55,368 nucleotides of DNA from Bacteroidales bacterium (GTDB taxonomy: Bacteria > Bacteroidota > Bacteroidia > Bacteroidales > FEN-979): the NCBI GenBank assembly GCA_017882335.1, contig JADGPR010000011.1, positions 1 to 55,368 of the forward strand, read 5' to 3'. The notes beneath the pieces were generated by a model, which was not told where the DNA came from, ran no database searches, and worked only from the letters and a program-made list of their open reading frames with translations. A program made the position numbers and the translations under genes. Positions 1 through 7,215 of this stretch are shown here, in pieces (positions within the stretch are counted from its first letter, which is position 1; each line of letters begins with the position of its first letter).

Positions 1-2235
1 CGCGAACCTTTTTATTTCGCTGTAAGAAAGGGCGTTTTCATGGGAAGTATCCATCCAGAACTTGTGACCAAAGCCATCGATCAGTTATACCTTAACATTC
101 CATCTTTGGCAGGATCAGGTTTTCAAAAAGTGGAGTCTACCACCGGGAAGAAAGTGGATGCCAATATCTATGTTAATTACCGCCTGATCCGGCCTTTCAT
201 CTCAAACCTTCTCCAGGCCGATCAGCAGAATGAAACATATAAAGTAAGCTGGTTTGCCGATTGGAGTGGACTGGATGTCATCCTAAAAAAAGATGAGATG
301 CTGATAAACGGCTTCACCACCATTGCGGATACCGGTTCCCAATACCTGGGGGTATTTTCAGGGCAGTCACCGCAAAAAACCAGCATGATGGGCATCCTCC
401 CTGATAATATTTCCCGCTTCACCTGGCTGGGATTTAACACTATCGGCGATTTTTATCGGAACTTCCAAATCTTTGCCTCTAAAAACCCGGGCTACTATGA
501 CACTTACCACGGATTTCAGGATTTTGAAACACGCGAACAGGTTGTAGTTAAAGATTTTATTCTGCCCTGGATGGGGTCAGAACTCTGCATGGCAAGAGCG
601 CTGAATAACCCCGAAACCATGCGAGAGGACCCTTATGCCATCGCAAAAGTTGCCGACAAACAGCTTGCAGACAGCCTGCTGGGTGAACTTGGAAAATTGT
701 TCCCGAGAAAGAAAGATTCTGTTTCTTATCATAATGTGTCAATCCGGTTTCTGCCTTTTCCTGAGCTGGTACCCGGACTCTTCGGCATGGCTTTCAGCGA
801 TGTGCATACTACCTGCTATGCTTTTCTGGGTGATTATGTCATATTCGGGAATGATCTGCTGGCACTGAAAGATTTCATCGATCATTTTACTTACGGGAAG
901 GTCCTGGAGAAAGACAAAACCTTCCAGGCCGTAAGCGAAAATATTTCTGACCAAACCAATGTATTTTACTACTTCAATACTGCACGGTCGCAACCAACGC
1001 TCAAAACTACTTTCAGTGACGAATTGAATGCCCAGATTGAACCGGTTTTTGACTCTCTGAAGAAATTTGAATCCATCGCATTGCAGTTTACCTGCAAAGG
1101 GAACATCTTTTACACCAGCCTTTTTATCCACTACAATCCCGCCTCAGACACACAGGGGCCGCTTGAGTGGCAGGCCACATTGGATACATTGGTAACCGGT
1201 ATGCCTCAATCTATAAAAATCAGCAGGCTTGGTCCAAAGGCCGTTCTTGTCTTTGACCTGGCCAATAAGCTTTATTTGATCGATTCTGTAGGTAAAATTT
1301 CCTGGAAAGTGCCGGTATCCGGTAAACTCATGGGAAATCCTCAGGAGATTTATCTTAAAGTTGCCGATAGTTCCTGTTTCCTTTTTAATTCAGAAAGTCA
1401 ATTACACCTTATTCATTCCGATGGAAAGTATGTGGAAGGATACCCGGTAAAACTCCCGGCCAGGGCTACAGGAAGCCTCACAATCTGCGAAATGGGTAAA
1501 AATAAAGAGACCCGGATCTTCATCCCTTTATCCGATAATAAAGTTCATGCCTTCAGTATCGATGGAAAAATTATCGGGAACTGGCTTAACCCGGGATTGA
1601 ATGAAGGGATCAACCAGCCGGTGCAGGTCCTTCATAGCGGGAACAAGGATTTTGTCTTTATTATCGGTAAAAATGGTCACCTGTTGGTTACTGACAGGAA
1701 AGGGAAACCTCTCATGAATTCGGGAAAGAACCTTAGAATTTCCGTAAACAATTTGTTTTATATAAACAAAACCAACCGTAAAGGGCTTTTTCTCACCACA
1801 GACCCCACCGGTAAAGTTTTGTATTTCCAGGAAAGCGGAAGGACCTCGGAAGTAACTTTCAACATCTTCTCCAACAACCATACGTTCCTCTATGAAGACC
1901 TCAACAACGACGGTTCCTGTGAGTTCATCTTCTACGACCACAACAAGATCTATTTTTACAACCGGTTCTACAAGCTGACCTACAGTTATTTCTTCCGCAG
2001 GGATATCACCGTCCCTCCTTTTGTTATAGAATTGCCCGGGGGTGAAAAAAGAATCGCCGCCGTTTCAGGTTATGCAAATGAGATCTACCTTTTTGGCATC
2101 AATGGCCTGATCGATATCCTTCCGGGCATCAGGGGTAATACCGCATTTACAATTGGAAATCTTGGGACGGATCCAGGGCTTAAACTGCTGATCGGGGCAG
2201 GAAAAAACCTGAAGAGCTATTCGTTACCGAAGTAA
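1..2235 (+). CDS. Large hypothetical protein (DUF3352-like), 5' end outside window
   Basis: The reading frame is open from base 1, and the residues before the first ATG (position 40) look like ordinary protein, so this is the C-terminal 744 residues of a larger gene and position 40 is probably not its start. The first half resembles Bacteroidota DUF3352 proteins (assignment from memory, not checked). The second half, from about residue 400, has repeated short strands with phrases such as KLYLIDSVGKISWKVP and FSIDGKIIGNW, which suggests a beta-propeller of PQQ/YVTN type. No membrane segment is visible in the part present. It converges with the glucosaminidase gene and overlaps its 3' end by 12 bp. 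The function is unknown; a periplasmic or surface location is a guess. Confidence 0.6.
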   Translation, partial: REPFYFAVRKGVFMGSIHPELVTKAIDQLYLNIPSLAGSGFQKVESTTGKKVDANIYVNYRLIRPFISNLLQADQQNETYKVSWFADWSGLDVILKKDEMLINGFTTIADTGSQYLGVFSGQSPQKTSMMGILPDNISRFTWLGFNTIGDFYRNFQIFASKNPGYYDTYHGFQDFETREQVVVKDFILPWMGSELCMARALNNPETMREDPYAIAKVADKQLADSLLGELGKLFPRKKDSVSYHNVSIRFLPFPELVPGLFGMAFSDVHTTCYAFLGDYVIFGNDLLALKDFIDHFTYGKVLEKDKTFQAVSENISDQTNVFYYFNTARSQPTLKTTFSDELNAQIEPVFDSLKKFESIALQFTCKGNIFYTSLFIHYNPASDTQGPLEWQATLDTLVTGMPQSIKISRLGPKAVLVFDLANKLYLIDSVGKISWKVPVSGKLMGNPQEIYLKVADSSCFLFNSESQLHLIHSDGKYVEGYPVKLPARATGSLTICEMGKNKETRIFIPLSDNKVHAFSIDGKIIGNWLNPGLNEGINQPVQVLHSGNKDFVFIIGKNGHLLVTDRKGKPLMNSGKNLRISVNNLFYINKTNRKGLFLTTDPTGKVLYFQESGRTSEVTFNIFSNNHTFLYEDLNNDGSCEFIFYDHNKIYFYNRFYKLTYSYFFRRDITVPPFVIELPGGEKRIAAVSGYANEIYLFGINGLIDILPGIRGNTAFTIGNLGTDPGLKLLIGAGKNLKSYSLPK

Positions 2236-3192
2236 GATGTTTTGGCCTTGTTTTACCGGGCGGCCGGTCTTCAGTTTATTGATTTTATAAAGCTGGTCCA
2301 GTTGTATCCCATAGGTCTGTGAAAGGAGATACAAGGTTTCTCCGGGTTTTACAACATGCCGGTCAATGGCTCCCTGCCGTTTTTTGGGTTCAAGATAAAC
2401 CATCTGGCTTGGTACCAGCGGAGCATCTTTCTTCATGTCATTGAACTTCCGGATTTTTCGTTCAGATATATGAAATGCCTTTGCAACATTCTTTATGTTA
2501 TCATTTTTCCGGAAAATAATAAACTGAAGTCCATTGTTCAGATACACCATTCTCTTCCCTGGGCCCTCTGCAAACAAATCAAATTTTGCTGCGGTTCCTA
2601 TTTCATAGATGGAATCCAGGGCCGATGGAATGGAGTCATTGAAAACAAGAGAAAAATCTGCCACATCGAGTTGGTATAAATGGTAATCTTCGATCATTTT
2701 GATCAGGTGTTCCGCATATTGTGGATTGGTTGCATAACCACAGGCCTTAAGGCCATTGGCCCAACCTCTGTAATCCGTGATCTCCAGATTGAAAAGGGGT
2801 TTATACCGGTCACGCTGGGAGAGGAAATAAGAATGGTCCCTGAAAGATTCTTCAGGATTACTGTAATTACGGAAACATTCATTTTTGGTCTCGTCATCCT
2901 GGATAAACGTTTTCCCGGTCCATTCAATATGGCATTTAATACCGAAATGATTGTTGGCTTCTGTAGCCATCCGGCTTCTCCCGGCATTGGATTCATAAAT
3001 TCCCTGGGCAAGGGTGATACTCGCAGGAATACGGTATTCCATCATCTCCTTGACCGCAATTTCACGATAAGTTGTGATGTATGATTTCACAGCTTCCTCA
3101 AAATTGTTAATCTGAGCGGAAGTGGTGGTACCATTAATGAATAAGCAAAAACAAGAAATGATCCTGGTCAATAATCGGATGCTGCCTGACAT
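2224..3192 (-). CDS. Glucosaminidase (FlgJ/AtlA-type) with two LysM domains
   Basis: This is a secreted peptidoglycan hydrolase that should cleave glycan strands in the cell wall. From the chosen start it has an N-terminal signal peptide (MSGSIRLLTRIISCFC...), then a glucosaminidase domain over about residues 30-170 with the family phrases ITLAQGIYESNAGRS, NNHFGIKCH and ACGYATNPQYAEHLI. The likely catalytic glutamate is the E of GIYES. Two LysM modules follow, the last one (HVVKPGETLYLLSQTYGI) at the C-terminus. A longer frame begins at 3243, but its extra 17 residues are encoded by the intergenic 10-mer repeat and would spoil the signal peptide, so the ATG at 3192 is preferred. It is transcribed in the same direction as murD and murL just upstream, but a repeat-rich gap of about 170 bp separates them. 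Confidence 0.88.
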   Translation of the reverse strand: MSGSIRLLTRIISCFCLFINGTTTSAQINNFEEAVKSYITTYREIAVKEMMEYRIPASITLAQGIYESNAGRSRMATEANNHFGIKCHIEWTGKTFIQDDETKNECFRNYSNPEESFRDHSYFLSQRDRYKPLFNLEITDYRGWANGLKACGYATNPQYAEHLIKMIEDYHLYQLDVADFSLVFNDSIPSALDSIYEIGTAAKFDLFAEGPGKRMVYLNNGLQFIIFRKNDNIKNVAKAFHISERKIRKFNDMKKDAPLVPSQMVYLEPKKRQGAIDRHVVKPGETLYLLSQTYGIQLDQLYKINKLKTGRPVKQGQNILLR

Positions 3193-3208
3193 ATTGATTA
3201 CAATTTTT

Positions 3209-3361
3209 TCTCGCAGATTTTCGCAGATTGAAGGCTGATTCACGCAGAAAACTTTTTAGTATTAATATTTGCTCAGGTTCTTTTAACAAAATACTAATCT
3301 AATCTGCGAAAACCTACCTGCCGGTAGGCAGGTTTGCAGTAAATCTGCGGAAATCTGCGAG
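3209..3361. repeat. Inverted 10-mer (AAATCTGCGR) arrays around an AT-rich spacer
   Basis: The left arm (3209-3228) and right arm (3342-3361) are inverted copies that match at 19 of 20 positions. Each arm is a short tandem array of a unit close to AAATCTGCGR, with degenerate copies continuing inward. The arms could fold into a long hairpin between the MurD-like gene and the glucosaminidase gene. The right-hand array is interrupted by a separate 20-bp palindrome-like element at 3313-3332. Confidence 0.85.
3313..3332. repeat. 20-bp palindrome-like element, copy 1
   Basis: The sequence CCTACCTGCCGGTAGGCAGG contains the inverted pair ACCTGCC/GGCAGGT around GGTA. Deleting it rejoins the surrounding 10-mer array in register. 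A related 20-bp element lies at 13651-13670 (14 of 20 identical by eye). Confidence 0.7.
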
Positions 3362-3363
3362 AA

Positions 3364-4746
3364 CTATTTTATTTTATTTCTAACAAGATCCTTGAACCTT
3401 TGTCCCCGAACCTCAAAATTCTGGAATTCATCATAACTGGCAGCCGCCGGTGACAGCAGGCAAATGGAACCCTGCTTCGTAACATTTAAGACGACCTCCA
3501 GGAATTCATCAAACCGTGACAATAAAAACAACGTTTGCCCTGGGTTTTTAATATCCCTGATCTCATGCAAGATCCGCCGGCCGGCCTCACCGGTCAAGAT
3601 CAGGTTTCTAACGGTGGATGCGGACAGGAATTTTGCAAGCCCTGAATAATCGATCCCACGGTCAAACCCTCCGAGGATGAGGGTATCCACATTACCAAGC
3701 GCCTTCACTGCTTCCATACAGGCTTCCGGGATCGTAGCAATGGAATCATTATAGAAATAAATTCCGTTGTACTCGCCCACATATTCGATCCGGTGTTCCA
3801 ACCCCCTGAATGAAGATATCCCTTCCGAAATGATCCCGCGGTCAATGCCTAATTGTTTACAGACACCGATTGCCGCCATGATGTTCAGGAGGTTGTGGTC
3901 GCCTTTCAATTTTATTTTTTTTCTAAGGTCGAGGATCTCTTCAGTTTGTCCTCCGGAGGAATAAACGATCTGCCCGTTCTGCACACAGCAACCTTCAGCC
4001 GAAACAGTATGAAAGGAAAAAGGAAGAAAATGCCCGGGAATATTCATCGTTGAAATAAGCTGTCTGATCCTTTCATCATCGTTGTTGAAAAGGAAATAGT
4101 CACCAGGCACCTGGTACTTCGCAATGTTCATCTTTGCAACCTGGTAATCATGGAATGAACGGTACGCATCAAGATGTTCCTGGTAAAGATTGAGCAGCAC
4201 TGCGATGTGAGGCGAATGGCTGATGTATTCAAGCTGGTGCGACGACAATTCAAAGACCAGGTTTGTCGCGGTACCAATCTCATCCACGACATCAAATGCA
4301 GGACGGCCGATATTTCCCATGAGAAGCGAATCTCTTTCAGCCAGTCTCAGAATATGGTGGATCAGGGTAGCAGTAGTACTTTTCCCCTTGGTTCCGGTAA
4401 CTCCTATAACCTGGCGGCGAAACCGCCGGAGAAACAGATCCGTTTGTGAGGTTATTGATGTAGAATCAAGATCGAACGAAATGTCCTTTAAAGAAATACC
4501 GGGCGATTTCAGGATCCGGCCAAAGGCATTCAATCCTACCAGGTAACCTTCACCCAACCGGAAATCCACAAAATTGTCCCCATTTAGCAATTCATTTTCA
4601 CGAACCGATTCATTAGCATCGGCAATTGTAATGGGAAGTTCCGGCAAAATGCGCCTTATCAACCGGTAACTTGATTGTCCTTCCCTCCCGAAGCCAAGGA
4701 GAAGCACCTTCTTGTTTTCCAATTCTGTCCTGATCAGATCAAGCAT
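3364..4746 (-). CDS. murD2: UDP-N-acetylmuramoyl-L-alanine:glutamate ligase, MurD/MurD2-like
   Basis: This is a Mur ligase of 460 residues, close to the usual MurD length. It should add glutamate to UDP-MurNAc-L-alanine in the cytoplasm at the expense of ATP. Visible motifs are the Rossmann start KVLLLGFGREGQSSYRL, the ATP loop GVTGTKGKSTTA (about residues 115-126), the central-domain phrase EHLDAYRSFHDY, and DSIATIPEA in the C-terminal domain. In ordinary MurD the last motif usually reads DSKATN (from memory), so the lysine is replaced here. The gene overlaps the MurL-like gene by 8 bp, which suggests translational coupling. In Xanthomonas the MurD2/MurL pair attaches L-glutamate and then epimerises it, and the context suggests the same here. 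The gene is outside a dcw cluster, which supports a specialised copy. MurD2 versus plain MurD is an inference. Confidence 0.8.
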   Translation of the reverse strand: MLDLIRTELENKKVLLLGFGREGQSSYRLIRRILPELPITIADANESVRENELLNGDNFVDFRLGEGYLVGLNAFGRILKSPGISLKDISFDLDSTSITSQTDLFLRRFRRQVIGVTGTKGKSTTATLIHHILRLAERDSLLMGNIGRPAFDVVDEIGTATNLVFELSSHQLEYISHSPHIAVLLNLYQEHLDAYRSFHDYQVAKMNIAKYQVPGDYFLFNNDDERIRQLISTMNIPGHFLPFSFHTVSAEGCCVQNGQIVYSSGGQTEEILDLRKKIKLKGDHNLLNIMAAIGVCKQLGIDRGIISEGISSFRGLEHRIEYVGEYNGIYFYNDSIATIPEACMEAVKALGNVDTLILGGFDRGIDYSGLAKFLSASTVRNLILTGEAGRRILHEIRDIKNPGQTLFLLSRFDEFLEVVLNVTKQGSICLLSPAAASYDEFQNFEVRGQRFKDLVRNKIK

Positions 4747-6130
4747 GGATTTTCGATCTTAACAGCACCTCGTATTTTTTCGGCAGGAAATGATTTTTAT
4801 TAAACGAATGCAGGAGGGTGTCGGCATCAAAATTCCTGTACCGCGAATATAATTCTGAATCCTTATAAAGCTTCAGCAATTCAGGCAAGCCGGTTTCAGG
4901 AATCGTATTCATGGTCATCTGAAGTGCGGCATTTACCTCATCCACAGTTCCGATACAATCAAATGGTTTCGTACCAGTCATTCCGCAAAGCTGGCGGAGA
5001 AGAGGCCAAAGATCTACATCATTTAAAAGGTTTTTCCCGAATACCGATTCCAGTTTTTCCTGGGGAACGAAGGGAGAAAGAATGATGTACGTAAACAGGC
5101 ATTTGGCACAACTCCCGCACCAGATATTGGTTTTACTTCCGACATTGCAACTTTTAAAAACATCGAAATACTTCGGGAATCCCGAAAACAACCGGGCGAT
5201 CTGCAATTCATTTAATGGCCGGAGGAAACTGAAATATTCGATATCGGGAGTGATGAAATTGTTCACATAATACCTCAGGTCTTCCTCGAACTCCACCGAT
5301 TTTGAATACTGGTGGTTGATCTCGGATCCTTTCACTGTCGACTCGTTGGCACTCGACTCATTCGATAATGCAATGTATTTTTTTCCGGATAAACCTGCTG
5401 CCAGAACAGATATGAATGCCAGCAATGCAGAAAAAGGCGTATGGCCGTTCAGGAATCCCTTTGCATTCAATTCAAGGAGAACCGGGTCAATGGTCCGTTC
5501 TACCTCTACGATCGAATCATAATAAAGTCCCATTTTCATCACAGTTCCCTTGTTTGCATCCCTCGGATTAAGGATCAGAGGTATGTTACCGTTACCGTTA
5601 CCATTGTTATTGCCCAGGATCTCAAGCGTAACCACCGAATCCTTGCCACCACCCACTGGAACGATTGCAGTATTCTCAAGTTGAAGGGAAAATGGCTTAA
5701 ACAGGTGTCCCGGTTCACTTTCAATCTGAATAAAATCTTCAGGTTTCATCGATATCCCGTTCAGGTATAAAAATTCTCCCAGTCCGTTATAATACAACTT
5801 TTTCCACCAGTTTACCTGCTCCTGTGAAAGCGAATGGCCACGAATGAACAGCTTCGGCGGACAGGCAGCTTTCCAGTAGCTGATGGATTCCACCATTCCG
5901 ATCTGGAAAAGAATATTTTCAAGAAAAGGTTCATTGATATTACCGGGTATAAAAAACTCCTTTGCCGGAACCATCATCGTGGGATGAAATACATATTTAT
6001 CCGAGAGAGAAAAATGAAACTGCACCCGTAATCCTTTATCTGAGTATTGATAATCAAAACCATCATAAGCTAAAAATGGATATTCGGCCCGTAGTCTAAG
6101 AAATTTTTCCTTGTTATTGTTTTTTGGCAT
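4739..6130 (-). CDS. murL: UDP-MurNAc-L-alanyl-L-glutamate epimerase, MurL-like
   Basis: This 463-residue cytoplasmic protein matches the MurL family as I remember it. MurL uses ATP and Mg2+ to convert the terminal L-Glu of UDP-MurNAc-L-Ala-L-Glu to D-Glu. The sequence shows an ATP-pyrophosphatase-like loop VPVGGGKDSVVTLEIL (about residues 157-172), the conserved stretch SNESSANE (257-264) followed by NHQYSKS, and a cysteine pair in WCGSCAKC (337-344). A run of Asn-Gly residues at about 174-182 is encoded by a hexanucleotide repeat. It is first in a two-gene unit with the MurD-like ligase, overlapping it by 8 bp, and has a good TACTTTTG promoter element 33 bp upstream. The neighbour is the strongest support for the assignment. 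A different PP-loop enzyme remains possible. Confidence 0.78.
   Translation of the reverse strand: MPKNNNKEKFLRLRAEYPFLAYDGFDYQYSDKGLRVQFHFSLSDKYVFHPTMMVPAKEFFIPGNINEPFLENILFQIGMVESISYWKAACPPKLFIRGHSLSQEQVNWWKKLYYNGLGEFLYLNGISMKPEDFIQIESEPGHLFKPFSLQLENTAIVPVGGGKDSVVTLEILGNNNGNGNGNIPLILNPRDANKGTVMKMGLYYDSIVEVERTIDPVLLELNAKGFLNGHTPFSALLAFISVLAAGLSGKKYIALSNESSANESTVKGSEINHQYSKSVEFEEDLRYYVNNFITPDIEYFSFLRPLNELQIARLFSGFPKYFDVFKSCNVGSKTNIWCGSCAKCLFTYIILSPFVPQEKLESVFGKNLLNDVDLWPLLRQLCGMTGTKPFDCIGTVDEVNAALQMTMNTIPETGLPELLKLYKDSELYSRYRNFDADTLLHSFNKNHFLPKKYEVLLRSKIHA
5585..5602. repeat. (GTTACC)3 hexanucleotide repeat inside murL
   Basis: Three perfect GTTACC units lie in the coding region and encode alternating Asn and Gly on the reverse strand, in a probable surface loop just after the ATP-binding motif. 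Gain or loss of units would keep the frame. Confidence 0.85.
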
Positions 6131-6140
6131 GAAATGATAT

Positions 6141-6148
6141 TAATTTTG
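6141..6148 (+). promoter_or_regulatory. Bacteroidota-type promoter for yqgE
   Basis: TAATTTTG is a perfect match to the TAnnTTTG -7 element. A TTG at 6117-6119 lies 21 bp upstream, as expected for the -33 element. Start of yqgE is 40 bp downstream. It faces the murL promoter. Confidence 0.65.
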
Positions 6149-6162
6149 CGTTTGTGCGACCA

Positions 6163-6170
6163 CAAAAGTA
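6163..6170 (-). promoter_or_regulatory. Bacteroidota-type promoter for murL-murD2
   Basis: Read on the reverse strand this is TACTTTTG, a perfect TAnnTTTG element, 33 bp before the murL start. No clear -33 TTG was found at the expected distance. It faces and overlaps the yqgE promoter zone. Confidence 0.55.
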
Positions 6171-6187
6171 ATAATTTACGCCGAATA

Positions 6188-6748
6188 ATGGAAAAGCCCA
6201 TTATCAAACCACAACAAGGCATCATTCTGATTTCCGAGCCATCCTTGCGGGATTTTTACTTCCGGCAATCCATCGTGTTATTGGCGGAGCACAATGAAGA
6301 GGGTTCGTTCGGTATCATTATCAATAAACCCATTGAAGCTCAATTGAACGATATCCTGAAGGACTTTCCTGATTTCAATGCACCTGTTTACCTTGGAGGT
6401 CCGGTTAAGACCGACAGTATTTTCTTTCTTCATACCAAACCCGAAATTGAAGACAGTCTTGAGATCATGAAAGGATTATACTGGGGCGGTGATATGGAGA
6501 CCATCCGGGAGATGATCAACCTACACAAGGTTACCGAAAATGATATCCGTTTTTATGTAGGTTATTCCGGATGGGACCCTGCGCAGCTTGACCGTGAGAT
6601 CAGCGAGAAATCATGGATACTCTCCCACACCACGGTTGCAGAAGTGATTCACCCTAAACCCGAGAACCTGTGGCGTACTCATTTGAAGAACATGGGCAAG
6701 GATTATGCACTTTGGGCCAACTTCCCGGCCGACCCGTCTTTCAATTAG
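6188..6748 (+). CDS. YqgE/AlgH family protein (DUF179)
   Basis: This is a 186-residue member of the YqgE/AlgH family, a widespread cytoplasmic fold of unclear biochemical role. The usual N-terminal pattern is present: PQQGIILISEPSLRDFYF, then FRQSIVLLAEHNEEGSFGII with NKP, and later YLGGPV and GYSGWDPAQLDREI, all standard for the family. The frame continues 18 codons upstream to 6134, but those residues come from the promoter region and have no family counterpart, so the ATG at 6188 is used. It is transcribed away from murL. Confidence 0.9.
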   Translation: MEKPIIKPQQGIILISEPSLRDFYFRQSIVLLAEHNEEGSFGIIINKPIEAQLNDILKDFPDFNAPVYLGGPVKTDSIFFLHTKPEIEDSLEIMKGLYWGGDMETIREMINLHKVTENDIRFYVGYSGWDPAQLDREISEKSWILSHTTVAEVIHPKPENLWRTHLKNMGKDYALWANFPADPSFN

Positions 6749-6799
6749 TTTTTCCCCGGAAGTATACATAGTATTTTAAGAACGGTAACACTCACGATC

Positions 6800-7102
6800 A
6801 TGATCCGACACCTTGTAATGTTCAAACTTCGGGAGTTCAGCACACCGGAAGAGAAAAAGAAAGCAGCTGAAACTGTTCGCTCCGAATTGTGCGCCATGAA
6901 AAAAAAGATCCCGGAAATTCAGGAATTTGAGGTGGGTATCAATTTTACCGTCGATGATGCTGCCTATGACCTTGTGATCAATTCTTCGTTTTCTTCAAAG
7001 GAAGATCTTAAAGCCTACCAGGTTCATCCCGACCACCAGGCCTTTATATTATTCAACAAAAAATATTCGGCAAAAAAAGTCGTGCTGGATTATGAATACT
7101 AA
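6800..7102 (+). CDS. Dabb (stress-response alpha/beta barrel) domain protein
   Basis: This 100-residue protein is a single Dabb domain, a dimeric ferredoxin-like fold. The start MIRHLVMFKLRE and the C-terminal YQVHPDHQAFILF are typical of the family. Members are mostly uncharacterised; some are stress-induced and some act as small enzymes. It lies about 50 bp after yqgE in the same direction and may share its transcript. The length fits a complete domain and no catalytic claim can be made. Confidence 0.88.
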   Translation: MIRHLVMFKLREFSTPEEKKKAAETVRSELCAMKKKIPEIQEFEVGINFTVDDAAYDLVINSSFSSKEDLKAYQVHPDHQAFILFNKKYSAKKVVLDYEY

Positions 7103-7215
7103 AAATTAAGAATGAACAGAAAACTGTTTGAAGGAATAAAAAAAGATTTCTTTCTACTTTTAGAGACAGATATCAGGTTGAGATAAAATTTTATTCATCT
7201 AGCACAAAACAGAAG

